NCBI GenBank assembly: GCA_034370385.1
Contig: JAXMKZ010000005.1
Location: 1 to 64,000 of the forward strand
Length of the DNA stretch: 64,000 nucleotides
Source: Coriobacteriia bacterium
GTDB lineage: Bacteria > Actinomycetota > Coriobacteriia > Anaerosomatales > PHET01
Reading direction: 5' to 3'
Shown: in pieces, positions 40,847-49,807 of the stretch
Position numbering within the stretch: the first letter of the stretch is position 1
Layout: each line of letters opens with the position of its first letter
Notes under the pieces: generated by a model
Databases searched by the model: none
What the model was told of the DNA's origin: nothing
The model's input: the letters and a program-made list of their open reading frames with translations, nothing else
Translations under genes and position numbers: made by a program

Positions 40847-42379
40847 CTAGAACAGCCCGCCCGAGTCGGCCAGAACCTCGAGGGTAGCCACCCGGCCGAA
40901 CGTCTCCTCAAACAGGTCCTTCTTCTTGTTGAAACCGTAGGACTCCGCGTGCAGATCACCCTCGCCGTGCACCAGAAAACGCGTTGTCGCGCCGTCGTCC
41001 TCGACGTTGACGCCCTCGATGCGCTCGCCGCGCCCGCGGTCCAGGCCATCGGCAATCCGCAGCAGGGACGCCAGCGCACGCACGGTAGCCCGATCCGCCA
41101 GCTCGACGGCCATCCATGCCTCGTGCCCCGCCTTGGGCAGCGCCTTGGTGTGATAGCGCGCTATCGCGGCCACCATCGAACGTTCGCGCTGGGTGAGTCC
41201 GGGCAGGGCGGAGTGGGCTATCAGGTGGTAGCTGTGCTTGTGGTGGCGGTCGTAGGCCACGTAGTACCCGACATCGTGCAGCAGCGCGGCCGATTCGAGC
41301 AGTGACCGGGTTGACCGATCCAGCGCGAGAGGGTCCTCCAGTTGGTCGAACAGCGACAGAGCCAGCCTCGAGACCTGATCGGCGTGCGCACGGTCGTAGC
41401 GGAAGCGGGCACCAAGGTCGCGCACGGCTCGGATCAGGTCGGGCCTTGGGTCCATCGCCCCCTCACTTGCAAGCGTGTCGATCACGATGCCGTCGCGAAA
41501 GCCCTTCGAGTTCACCAGAACGCTCGTCGCCCCGAACAACTTCATCACCTCGGCCAGCACCATCATGCCAGGCACGATGATGTCGACGCGGTCCTGAACC
41601 ATCCCCGGCATGCGCGCTCGGTCAGCCGCGCTGCTATGACTCAACTGTGCGAGCAGCTGCATCAGCTCAGGACGTGCGATCTCGAGTCCGTGCACGGATT
41701 CGTAGCGCCGCCCTCTGGCCCCGGCGATGAGCGCGGCTATCGAGGTGACCGTCCCGCCCGAACCGGCGAGTCGAACGGCACTGGTGGCGATGGGGGCGAC
41801 GCTGGCCCTCAGGGTCTTGCGCACGTGTCGCTTCAACCGCCTGAAGGCGACATCCGTGATGGGGTCTTCGGCGACGAAGCGCTCGGCCAACACCCGCACA
41901 CCCAGGCGCATCGAGGCGATCGCCGCGGGGTCGCCCTCCACGGCCTGGACTACCTCGACCGAACCGCCGCCGATGTCCACAACCGCCGAGAAGGGCGCAT
42001 CGGCAAGCAGGGGCGCCGCGCTCAGCCACACCAGCCGGCCCTCGTCCTGCGGCGAGATGATCTCGACTTCGACGCCTGCCTCCTCGGCCATGCGCCGAAC
42101 GACCTCCTCGCCGTTGGAAGCGCGTCGCAGAGCCTCGGTGGCTACCGCTCGCACCTCGTCAACGCCCCGTGCGCGACCGATGTCCATCATCGCGCGCAGC
42201 GCCACGATCGTGCGCTCCACCGCCTCGGCGTCGAGCATGCCCGAGGCCTCGAGACCCTGACCGAGTCGCGTCATCGCCTTCTCGTCGTCCACTACGCGGT
42301 GACTACCCCCCACGGGGACTTCGACGATGATCGAGCGAACCGAGTTCGTCCCGATGTCTATGGCCTGCAGGAGCCTCAC
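40847..42379 (-). CDS. Ppx/GppA exopolyphosphatase-family phosphatase
   Basis: 510 residues from GTG 42379, which overlaps the CHAD stop as GTGA. The N-terminal ASKHA ATPase-like halves are clear: AIDIGTNSVRSIIVE, VRAVATEALRRASNGEEVV, DIGGGSVEVVQ and RLAGSGGTVTSIAAL. A C-terminal HD domain follows (LLESAALLHDVGYYVAYD). The family removes phosphates from polyphosphate or from pppGpp. Translational coupling to a CHAD protein, a polyphosphate-binding fold, favours polyphosphate. Confidence 0.92.
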   Translation of the reverse strand: MRLLQAIDIGTNSVRSIIVEVPVGGSHRVVDDEKAMTRLGQGLEASGMLDAEAVERTIVALRAMMDIGRARGVDEVRAVATEALRRASNGEEVVRRMAEEAGVEVEIISPQDEGRLVWLSAAPLLADAPFSAVVDIGGGSVEVVQAVEGDPAAIASMRLGVRVLAERFVAEDPITDVAFRRLKRHVRKTLRASVAPIATSAVRLAGSGGTVTSIAALIAGARGRRYESVHGLEIARPELMQLLAQLSHSSAADRARMPGMVQDRVDIIVPGMMVLAEVMKLFGATSVLVNSKGFRDGIVIDTLASEGAMDPRPDLIRAVRDLGARFRYDRAHADQVSRLALSLFDQLEDPLALDRSTRSLLESAALLHDVGYYVAYDRHHKHSYHLIAHSALPGLTQRERSMVAAIARYHTKALPKAGHEAWMAVELADRATVRALASLLRIADGLDRGRGERIEGVNVEDDGATTRFLVHGEGDLHAESYGFNKKKDLFEETFGRVATLEVLADSGGLF

Positions 42380-43506
42380 TGAGCAAGCCCGCCCCTCGTC
42401 CCTGGTTCGTCGGCCACATCGGTGCGGGCCCACGGCTCGGCGCCCACGACAACGGGTCCGACGATCGGCGTCTCGTCGCCAGGCACCGCCCCGTCGTCAT
42501 CCGGCGAGACAAGGACGGCCTTCGTGGGCGCCTCGATCACGGGCTCCACGACATGTGCCTCCGCGATGATCGGCTCCGGCGCCTTGACTAGGGGCAACAG
42601 CAACGCGGGCAACAGCCGCTCGGCAGGATGTGCCTCCACAAGAGCCACGAATCGCAGGTAGTGGGCGTGTGCCCGCCTCTCCAGCAACTCGATGACCTCC
42701 GCGACGTCGGATTGCGAGACCCCGCCCCTTGACGCCGCCACGACGCGCTCCGGCAGGCGCAGCATGTCGAGGAAGATGTCCACATCATGCAGTTCGCCCA
42801 GCGTGTCCTGAAAAGCCGTGAGCGTCGCGTGCAGCTCGTCGAAGTCGTCGCCATAGCACGGCGCGAACGCCTCGACCGCGTAGCGCAGGCGCTTGTAGTC
42901 GATCCTGAGCGCGTGCTGCTCGAGCATGTTCTCCTCGGGCATGGCTGCGGGCTGCGCGCCGAACACCACGGCAGCACGCTGCGCTACGGCGGCGTGCGCG
43001 AAGTCCGCAAGCGGGCGTGCGGCGTCGGGGCCGTCTTCGACCGAGCGCACCAGCCGGCTCAAGTCGCGCTTGCTGCGCGCCAGATCCAGACGCGCCAGCT
43101 CGTGGTTGAGGGTCGCAAGCTCACCCTCGCGCTGGCCCATGCGATAGCCGACCATGAACGCCACGCATCGGCGTCCGCCTTCCCCAAGATCGGAGGACAG
43201 GCGCGAGAAGTCATCGATGAAGACATCGGAGTCGCGAACCGGCCCCAAGGCGCGCGTCACCCGCCGGACCCGCTTGAACCACGCGGCGAACTGCGGACCC
43301 GGATACAGCGGCTCCAGCAGGCGCATCACCTCGCGCAGCCGCCGTGACGCGACGCGCATGTCGTGCACCGCGTCCATGTCCGCGCCACCCGCGGCGGCCG
43401 CTTCGAGCTCAAACAGCGGCTTGGCCTTGGCGAGGATCATCGCGGGGGCAGCGACGCGGAGCGGGGTCTGCGCCTCAACGCCGTCGATCGCGAACTTCTG
43501 GTTCAT
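42376..43506 (-). CDS. CHAD-domain protein
   Basis: 376 residues from ATG 43506. The CHAD domain (about 10-290) has the repeated basic/histidine helices expected: DAVHDMRVASRRLREVMRLL, RVTRALGPVRDSDVF, ALRIDYKRLRYAVEAF, LGELHDVDIFLDML. CHAD domains bind polyphosphate through these lysine/arginine/histidine faces. The last 90 residues are a disordered, acidic and proline-rich tail. Operon with ppx downstream. Confidence 0.9.
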   Translation of the reverse strand: MNQKFAIDGVEAQTPLRVAAPAMILAKAKPLFELEAAAAGGADMDAVHDMRVASRRLREVMRLLEPLYPGPQFAAWFKRVRRVTRALGPVRDSDVFIDDFSRLSSDLGEGGRRCVAFMVGYRMGQREGELATLNHELARLDLARSKRDLSRLVRSVEDGPDAARPLADFAHAAVAQRAAVVFGAQPAAMPEENMLEQHALRIDYKRLRYAVEAFAPCYGDDFDELHATLTAFQDTLGELHDVDIFLDMLRLPERVVAASRGGVSQSDVAEVIELLERRAHAHYLRFVALVEAHPAERLLPALLLPLVKAPEPIIAEAHVVEPVIEAPTKAVLVSPDDDGAVPGDETPIVGPVVVGAEPWARTDVADEPGTRGGLAQ

Positions 43507-43590
43507 CTCTCCCACGACCTTCCCTGAGCGTCCACGTCGGCCGCCGTCACCTACGCTACACGTCACCGGACCCCCGTGCCACTTCCGCAC

Positions 43591-44244
43591 CTACCGATGT
43601 CGATAGCGCTCCACGAACACGCCGCGCCAGCGGGCACGCTCGAGTCCGCCGACCGTCTCGATGACGGCGCCCTCCCCCGCCCAGTCGAACTGCAGCACCA
43701 CGTCGTCTCGCAACGGATGGTTGGGGTCGTAGATGCGAATGCGAACCTGTGCGTCGTCGTTGTCGATCCCCCAGGCAACGACCTGGTGATTCGTACCCAG
43801 GCCACTGAGCCGGTCGGCTGCGATCAGGCCCAGCGGCACCGGCAGTCCGGCCGCCATCGCGGCGAGCACCCGTCCGGCCTCGCGACGCGTGCGTCGGCCC
43901 ACGCCTCCCTTGCCGCCCGCTGGCATGAACGTCCACGCTGCGAAGCGCACAAGGTTGGAGGAGCCCCCGCCGATGAGGCTGCCAAGCTGCCGCTGCCCGA
44001 TGTAGCGCTCGAGCGGCGAGCCCTTCGGAGGCAGCTTCGAATCAGTGAGCTGTGCCGCAGGTGTGCCGGGGGTGTGGAAGAGGTCGAGGGCGGCAAACGC
44101 CATGCCGCCGCAGCGTCCTCGCAGTACAACGCGGAACACCCGTCCGCCCGGCAGCGTGACCTTCCAGGTGCCGTCATCCCACAGGTTCGAGAACGCGAAG
44201 CCGTGCAGCGAGGGCCGAAACTCGGTCAGGTGGGTCAACCGCAC
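43591..44244 (-). CDS. Papain-like fold protein, possible peptidase
   Basis: 217 residues from GTG 44244, which overlaps the upstream stop by one base (TAGTG). It belongs to a family I know only as hypothetical: GFAFSNLWDD, CGGMAFAALDLF, then NHQVVAWGIDN and YDPNHP. The order Cys, His, Asp/Asn within these motifs is that of a C39/papain-like triad, so a cysteine protease or transpeptidase is possible. No signal peptide is seen. Operon with the HerA-like gene. Confidence 0.65.
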   Translation of the reverse strand: MRLTHLTEFRPSLHGFAFSNLWDDGTWKVTLPGGRVFRVVLRGRCGGMAFAALDLFHTPGTPAAQLTDSKLPPKGSPLERYIGQRQLGSLIGGGSSNLVRFAAWTFMPAGGKGGVGRRTRREAGRVLAAMAAGLPVPLGLIAADRLSGLGTNHQVVAWGIDNDDAQVRIRIYDPNHPLRDDVVLQFDWAGEGAVIETVGGLERARWRGVFVERYRHR

Positions 44245-45809
44245 TAACGTTTCCCGCCCGTGATGGTGCCCAGTACGCCCCGCACGATCTGTCGGCCGAC
44301 CTGGCTGCCCACGGCACGTACGGCGCTCTTTCCCATCGTCTCCAGCAGCCCTTCGCGCCGACCCCCGCGCGGTCCGGTCGAGCCGAACAGCGCGTCTGCG
44401 AGCGGGTTGCCCTGCTCCGCGGGCGCTGGTCCCGCCTGCCCGCCCGCGGTCGGGGCCGTGGTCTTCTCCGCCGCGGCCGCCGCCATGGCGTTGACCTTCG
44501 CCTGATCGGCGGCTGCAGCTGCCGCCTGCGCTCGCGCGAACAGCACCTCGTGCGCGCTCTCGCGGTCGATCTCGGCCTCGTAGTGCCCTGCGACGAGCGA
44601 AGCGGCGCGAATCGCAGCGCGCTGCTCCGGCGTTATCGCACCTATGCGCCCATGAGGCGGCACCACAAGCGCGCGGCGCACCGGCTCGGGGTTGCCGTCG
44701 GCCGACAGCACGCTGATGAGCGCCTCGCCCACCTTGAGATCGGTGACGGCCGTCTCGACGTCCACCTCCGGGTTGGGGCGGAACGTCTCCGCCATCGCCT
44801 CGACCGCCTTCTGCTCACGCGGGGTGAATGCCCGGAGCGCGTGCTGGATCTTGTTGCCAAGCTGGCCGAGTACCGTGTCGGGAATATCGACCGGGTTCTG
44901 CGTGACGAAGTACACGCCCACGCCCTTGCTGCGGATGAGGCGTACGACCTGCTCGATCTTGGTGAGCAGCGCCGGAGGGGTGTCGGTGAACAGCAGGTGC
45001 GCTTCGTCGAAGAAGAACACCAGCTTCGGCTTGGCCAGGTCGCCTGCTTCCGGCAGCCGCTCGAACAGTTCGGAGAGCAGCCACAGCAGCATCGTCGAGT
45101 ACGCCCGCGGCGACTGCATGAGTCGGTCCGCGGCCAAGACGTTCACGTACCCTCGACCGGCCGAGTCAACCTGCATGAAGTCGAACAGGTCGAGTGCCGG
45201 CTCGCCGAAGAAGTCATCGCCACCCTCCTCTTCGAGGGCGAGCAATGCGCGCTGAATCGCCCCGATGCTGGCAGCCGAGACGTTGCCGTACGTCGTTCCG
45301 ATCTCGCTCGCGTTGTCCGCGACGTACTTGAGCATCGCGCGCAGGTCCTTGATGTCAAGCAGAAGCAGTCCGTTGTCGTCGGCCACGCGAAACGCGACGG
45401 TCAGCACCGCCGACTGGATGTCGTTGAGGTTGAGCATCCGGCCCAGCAGCAGCGGCCCGACCTCAGTGACGGTCGTTCGCACCGGATGGCCCTGCTCGCC
45501 GAACACGTCCCAGAACATGACCGGCGTGCCGTCGAAGCCCCAGTCGCCCAGGCTGAGCTGCTCGATGCGCTCGGCGACCTTGGGGTTGTCGCCGCCCGGC
45601 TGCGATATCCCCGACAGATCCCCCTTGATGTCGGCCGCGAACACGGGGACACCGATGCGGCTGAACGCCTCAGCAAGGACCTGCAGCGTGACCGTCTTGC
45701 CGGTACCCGTGGCACCGGCTACGAGCCCGTGCCGGTTGGCCATGGCGGGCAGGAGCCGCACATCCGCGGCGTCCTTGGCGATGAGCATTCCTTCGAGCGG
45801 TTCGGTCAT
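44244..45809 (-). CDS. HerA-like ATPase (DUF853)
   Basis: 521 residues. Walker A GATGTGKTV (32-40), Walker B-like KLVFFFDEAHLLF (about 265), QNPVDIPDTVLGQLGNKIQHALRAFTPREQ with the sensor/arginine-finger region, as in DUF853 proteins (E. coli YjgR). The family belongs to the HerA/FtsK ATPases, but its job is unknown. The C-terminal 90 residues are an Ala/Gly/Pro-rich linker ending in a basic RAVGSQVGRQIVRGVLG helix. It is the first gene of a four-gene operon ending with ppx. Confidence 0.88.
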   Translation of the reverse strand: MTEPLEGMLIAKDAADVRLLPAMANRHGLVAGATGTGKTVTLQVLAEAFSRIGVPVFAADIKGDLSGISQPGGDNPKVAERIEQLSLGDWGFDGTPVMFWDVFGEQGHPVRTTVTEVGPLLLGRMLNLNDIQSAVLTVAFRVADDNGLLLLDIKDLRAMLKYVADNASEIGTTYGNVSAASIGAIQRALLALEEEGGDDFFGEPALDLFDFMQVDSAGRGYVNVLAADRLMQSPRAYSTMLLWLLSELFERLPEAGDLAKPKLVFFFDEAHLLFTDTPPALLTKIEQVVRLIRSKGVGVYFVTQNPVDIPDTVLGQLGNKIQHALRAFTPREQKAVEAMAETFRPNPEVDVETAVTDLKVGEALISVLSADGNPEPVRRALVVPPHGRIGAITPEQRAAIRAASLVAGHYEAEIDRESAHEVLFARAQAAAAAADQAKVNAMAAAAAEKTTAPTAGGQAGPAPAEQGNPLADALFGSTGPRGGRREGLLETMGKSAVRAVGSQVGRQIVRGVLGTITGGKR

Positions 45810-45891
45810 GGCGGACTCCCCGAGTCGGTGGCGATGCGACGATGAGCGCTGCTCAACAGATACCCTAAGCGGGCATCCGGCGAGCGCGCCG

Positions 45892-45897
45892 TATACT
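45892..45897 (+). promoter_or_regulatory. -10 box upstream of the spermidine-synthase-like gene
   Basis: TATACT is 11 bases before the ATG at 45909, so the transcript has a leader of only a few bases at most. No ribosome binding site is visible. Confidence 0.45.
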
Positions 45898-45908
45898 CAA
45901 CGTCCACT

Positions 45909-46703
45909 ATGAGCGAGCCGTCTGACATACACGTGATCGAACGAGGTGCCATCCGCACCCTGCGGATCGGCCGCATCGAACAGTCGTCGATGTACCTCGA
46001 CTCGCCGTTCGAAACGGACTTCGACTACCCGGCCTACCTCCACATCACCGTAGCCATCGTGCCCGAGCCGCGCCGTGCGCTGGTCATCGGTCTGGGCGGC
46101 GGAACCGTGGTCAAGCAGCTGTGGCGCGATCACCGCGCGCTCTCCATCGACTCGGTAGAGCTCGAGCCGCGCGTGGCCGACCTGGCTCGCACGCAGTTCG
46201 CGCTTCCGACCGATGAACGCATCCGGGTCCACATCGGCGACGGGCGGGCGTTTGTCGAGGACACGAGTGAGACCTACGACATCGTGATCGTGGACGCATT
46301 CGACGACGACACGGTGCCGCTCCCGCTGCGCACCGAGCAGTTCGTCCGGCTCGCCCACGCACGGCTCGCCGAGGGCGGCGTGCTCGCGTACAACATGCAC
46401 GGGTCGGTCGTGGGGGACCGGAGCAAGCCCTTCCGCGCGCTGCACCGCACGCTGTCCAACACGTTTCGCCGTGTCTGGACGTTCCCGGTCGGGCTGTCCG
46501 GCGGCGCTGCGGCGGGCGTGCACCGCGAGATCATCGTGCTCGCCAGCGATGCGGCTCTGACTGACAAAGCGCTCCTGGCGCGCATCGAGTCGCGCGTTGA
46601 CGGGCGCGTGGGCGTGCTGGGCTTCGAGCGAACTGCCGCCGACCTGTATCGCGAGGGAGTCCGCTCCGGCGACGTGGCGGTGCTCACCGACCCGCCTGGG
46701 TAA
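45909..46703 (+). CDS. Spermidine synthase-like methyltransferase-fold protein
   Basis: 264 residues. A polyamine-synthase-like Rossmann fold with ALVIGLGGGTVVKQLWRDH (nucleotide loop), DSVELEPRVADLAR, and DIVIVDAFDDDTVPLPLRT (the catalytic Asp region). It lacks the full N-terminal beta-domain of SpeE. Many stand-alone proteins of this type are not proven aminopropyltransferases. A hairpin directly follows the stop. Confidence 0.8.
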   Translation: MSEPSDIHVIERGAIRTLRIGRIEQSSMYLDSPFETDFDYPAYLHITVAIVPEPRRALVIGLGGGTVVKQLWRDHRALSIDSVELEPRVADLARTQFALPTDERIRVHIGDGRAFVEDTSETYDIVIVDAFDDDTVPLPLRTEQFVRLAHARLAEGGVLAYNMHGSVVGDRSKPFRALHRTLSNTFRRVWTFPVGLSGGAAAGVHREIIVLASDAALTDKALLARIESRVDGRVGVLGFERTAADLYREGVRSGDVAVLTDPPG

Positions 46704-46724
46704 ACACCCTTTCAGGGGGGTGTT
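46703..46724 (+). promoter_or_regulatory. Hairpin covering the ribosome binding site of the next gene
   Basis: AACACCC (46703-46709) pairs with GGGTGTT (46718-46724). The right arm includes part of the AGGGGGG ribosome binding site for ATG 46729, so folding could limit translation. It could instead be a weak terminator. Confidence 0.35.
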
Positions 46725-46728
46725 GAGC

Positions 46729-47208
46729 ATGATCGATGTCGAGATCAAGACCACCGAGGCCGTGACTGTGGCCTACCTGCCTATGAGGGGTGCATACGCG
46801 CAGATGCCCGAGGCGATGGGTCGGCTCTACGGCTGGGTAGCACAGCATGGAATGCAGCCGACCGGGATGCCAACGGCGGTGTACTACACCGCGCCGGATG
46901 AGGGCCCGGAGGCTGAAGCGCTGTGGGAGCTGCAGGCGCCGATCGCGGGCGAGGTGGCCGAAGTGCAGCCCGACGAGGATGGCTGCGGCGTGAGGCGGCT
47001 TGAATCACAGCTGGTGGCGTCCACGGTGTACCGCGGCCCCTACGAGGGCATAGCGCCGACCTACGAGGAACTTGGGCGCTGGATCGTCGCCAACCGATAC
47101 GCGCCGAGCGGTGCGCCATCGGAATCCTACCTCTCCGACCCGCAGGACACGCCACCCGAGGAGTACCTCACCGAGGTCCGCTTCCCGGTTGCTGCCGTCG
47201 GATCGTGA
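46729..47208 (+). CDS. GyrI-like effector-binding protein
   Basis: 159 residues from ATG 46729. AraC effector-binding/GyrI fold: VTVAYLPMRGAYAQMPEAMG, GMPTAVYYTAPDEG, VASTVYRGPYEGIAPTYEEL and a final EEYLTEVRFPV. No DNA-binding domain. It binds an unknown small molecule. It is a different subfamily from the GyrI-like protein at 12919. Confidence 0.85.
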   Translation: MIDVEIKTTEAVTVAYLPMRGAYAQMPEAMGRLYGWVAQHGMQPTGMPTAVYYTAPDEGPEAEALWELQAPIAGEVAEVQPDEDGCGVRRLESQLVASTVYRGPYEGIAPTYEELGRWIVANRYAPSGAPSESYLSDPQDTPPEEYLTEVRFPVAAVGS

Positions 47209-47241
47209 GGCCGCACGGGGCACGGCACTTCAGCCTGAGCC

Positions 47242-48408
47242 TCACTCCATCGTGACGTAGCGAGACAGATCCTCGCCGAGCACTTCGTCGAGCTCCGAGG
47301 TGTCTCCCGTGCGCACGTCCACGAAGGTGAACGCGAAGACGCCGTAGCGTCGAACGTCTGTGGGGCGCACCTCCAAGACGTGCGAGAACCTCGAGGTGAA
47401 CCCCTCCAGATCCACCGCGGCGATGCGCGCACGGTCCACAGACGCCGGCAGGTCTGCCACGATCATCGCGGTGACTCGCCCGCCGCGCTCGCGAGCGATC
47501 GCATCCCAGTCCGGGCACGTCCCCTCCAGATAGCAGCGGTACGGGTTCACCCCGTAGGCGAAGTGCGCCAGATCGGTCGCGCACCACCCGCCGAACCGCA
47601 TAGGATTGATCTCGATGGGGGCGACACTGCCGGCGGCGTCGATGCGCAGCTCCGCATGCACGGGGAAGTCACGCAGGTCGGCCCGCTTGCCCACCTCGGT
47701 CAGGAACTCCATCGCTGGTGCCCCGAGCCGCTCGATCACCTCCACGCTGGTGTAGTAGACGCGGTCGCTCACGTCATCAGCGGAGGCGAAACGGTGCGCG
47801 AGCACGTTGACAAGCACGGGCTTGCCCGCGCTATCGAAGTACGCGTCAACCGCGAACTCCTCGCCGTCTATGACCTCTTCGATCACGAAGCGGTCAAGGT
47901 CGAGCACCTGCTCCGGGTACATCTGGCGCTGTGCAGCGACCTCCCGTTCGACGCGCGTGAGCACCCCCGGCCACTCATCGTACGACCCGACCACGTGCAC
48001 GCCGACGCTGAAGAAGCCGACTGCGGGCTTGATGACGAACGGCGCGCGCACCACCGACGGGTCGAACGAACGCAGCTCGGCGAAGGGCACCCCCGTGAAG
48101 CGGTACTCCGGGTACATGTCGGCCACGAGCTCACGGAAGGCGACCTTGTCCTTGAACAGCCGGATGCGCCGCGGCAGATCGGTTCCGCCAAGGTGCTCCG
48201 CGATCCAACCGATGGCGTTCTCGGAGTTCGCGTAGATTCGGGCCCCGGGGCGCGCGGCCGCCGCTGCGAAGGCGGCGTCATCGGACAGCGCCACACCACG
48301 ACCGGCGAGCGCGAGGCGCGCCATGCGGGTATCGAGGACCGGCACACCCGACTCGGCGACGGTGGATGCGAGGAGTTCTGAGACGTAGGGCTCTTCCAAG
48401 ATGAACAC
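47242..48408 (-). CDS. ATP-grasp ligase
   Basis: 388 residues from GTG 48408 behind CGGAGG. ATP-grasp features: RIRLFKDKVAFRELV, a phosphate-binding VIKPAVGFFSVGVHVV, FVIEEVIDGEEFAVDAYF, and HAELRIDAAGSVAPIEINPMRFGG with the metal-binding Glu/Asn. The family joins a carboxylate to an amine or thiol through an acyl phosphate. The substrate is unknown; the gene stands alone. Confidence 0.85.
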   Translation of the reverse strand: MFILEEPYVSELLASTVAESGVPVLDTRMARLALAGRGVALSDDAAFAAAAARPGARIYANSENAIGWIAEHLGGTDLPRRIRLFKDKVAFRELVADMYPEYRFTGVPFAELRSFDPSVVRAPFVIKPAVGFFSVGVHVVGSYDEWPGVLTRVEREVAAQRQMYPEQVLDLDRFVIEEVIDGEEFAVDAYFDSAGKPVLVNVLAHRFASADDVSDRVYYTSVEVIERLGAPAMEFLTEVGKRADLRDFPVHAELRIDAAGSVAPIEINPMRFGGWCATDLAHFAYGVNPYRCYLEGTCPDWDAIARERGGRVTAMIVADLPASVDRARIAAVDLEGFTSRFSHVLEVRPTDVRRYGVFAFTFVDVRTGDTSELDEVLGEDLSRYVTME

Positions 48409-48493
48409 GGGACCTCCGAGGAGACGGGCGGTAAACTGCACGCGACTGAATCCCGATACTAACTCAGTCGGCACTTCTTTCGAGGGGGAACCA

Positions 48494-49066
48494 ATGCCAG
48501 CGACCGTCAAGGGCTCCGTGGTCACCGCTGCGTACGACTACCTGCGCGCGACCTACGGCGAGGAGGTCTGGAAGCGGATGCTCCTGCGCCTGAGCTATGA
48601 GGACCAGGACCTCGTGAAAGCGTCGAGCCGCACTCTGGCGTACCCGGTGGCGGTGGACGGTCGCGTTCTTGCCGCGTTCGTGGCCGAGCAGTTCGAAGGA
48701 AACCGGATGCTCGCCGAGCGCGAGCTGCGGCGTGGGGGCTCCTCGCAGGCCGACACCATGCTCCACGGCGTCTTCAGCATCTTCGCCCGCCTGGCCTCGC
48801 CGAAAGCGGCCTTCAGCCGTGCGGGTTCGATCATCACCTCGGTGTACACAGAGGTCGACTCCGAGACCGAGGCGCACGCCGACGGAACCGGCGGCATCAT
48901 CCGAATCCACGGTCTGGGAGAGAGCTCCTTCGTCGCTCCGTGGCAATGCGGCTGGATGGAGCGGGCGCTCGTGCACTTCGGGTCGAGTTCGCCGCGAGTC
49001 ATCGAACGCGCGTGGCAGGCGGGGCGCGATGCCAGCGACGAGCTCGTCTACGAGGTCACGTTCTAG
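48494..49066 (+). CDS. Putative V4R/heme-NO-binding-like sensor protein
   Basis: 190 residues from ATG 48494. It shows the length and pattern of the DUF2378/HNOB-like group: VVTAAYDYLRATYGEEVWKR at the start, a helical middle, SVYTEVDSETEAHADGTGGI and a final WMERALVHFGSSSPRVIERA, which resembles the terminal sheet-and-helix of V4R-type ligand-binding proteins. I cannot name the ligand. Its end overlaps the convergent lysE gene by four bases. Confidence 0.55.
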   Translation: MPATVKGSVVTAAYDYLRATYGEEVWKRMLLRLSYEDQDLVKASSRTLAYPVAVDGRVLAAFVAEQFEGNRMLAERELRRGGSSQADTMLHGVFSIFARLASPKAAFSRAGSIITSVYTEVDSETEAHADGTGGIIRIHGLGESSFVAPWQCGWMERALVHFGSSSPRVIERAWQAGRDASDELVYEVTF

Positions 49067-49686
49067 AGCGAGAGCACGAGCCCCACGGCGATTGCCCACA
49101 TCACGACGCCGATGCCGATGTCGAGCACGCGCCACGTACCGGGCCGACGAAAGACCGGGGCCAGCAACCGCGCCCCGAAACCGAGCGCCGCGAACCACGC
49201 GAGCGACGCCGCAAAAGCACCCGCGAGAAACCACCAGCGCTCCGGAACCGGCTGGCTGGCGGCCACTCCGCCCAGCAGCACGACCGTGTCGAGATAGACG
49301 TGCGGATTGAGCAGACTGACCGCGAGCGTGGCCGCGATGGCCGCGTACGTGCTGGGCAGCGATGCGGGCCCGGCACCGTCCCCCTGAAGCGTCTCAGTCA
49401 CGAGCGCCCTGCGAAAGGACAGGGCGCCGTAGACCGCGAGAAACGCGACCCCGCCCCACGTGGCGACGGCCGTGAACTGCGGAAAGGCCTCCACCACCAC
49501 GCCGAAACCGAGCGTTCCTGCCAGGATGAGCAGCCAGTCACACAGCACGCACGTCGCTACGATCGCCAGGACGTGAGACCTGACGATGCCGTTGCGCAAC
49601 ACGAACGCATTCTGAGCGCCGATAGCGATGATGAGGCTCGCGCCGAGGCCGGCTCCGGCCAGGAACGCGGAGAGCGACGGGTCCAG
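49063..49686 (-). CDS. LysE/ArgO-family amino-acid exporter
   Basis: 207 residues if translation begins at CTG 49686, seven bases after AAGGAG; GTG 49602 would cut off the first helix and the hallmark GAQNAFVLRNGI. Six membrane helices, with GASLIIAIGAQNAFVLRNGI at the start and LLNPHVYLDTVVLLGG in the second half, match LysE/ArgO. It exports basic amino acids in known cases. A CTG start is rare, which is the odd feature here. Confidence 0.85.
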   Translation of the reverse strand: MDPSLSAFLAGAGLGASLIIAIGAQNAFVLRNGIVRSHVLAIVATCVLCDWLLILAGTLGFGVVVEAFPQFTAVATWGGVAFLAVYGALSFRRALVTETLQGDGAGPASLPSTYAAIAATLAVSLLNPHVYLDTVVLLGGVAASQPVPERWWFLAGAFAASLAWFAALGFGARLLAPVFRRPGTWRVLDIGIGVVMWAIAVGLVLSL

Positions 49687-49807
49687 CTTGACACTCCTTG
49701 GACGAGAAGGAACCAGCGCCCGAGTGTACCTGACGCGGCGGGGGCTCGTGCGCCCGGCATCTCGCGCAACTCGTCCTGAGCGAGCCGACCTGTGGCACTA
49801 TGCATGG

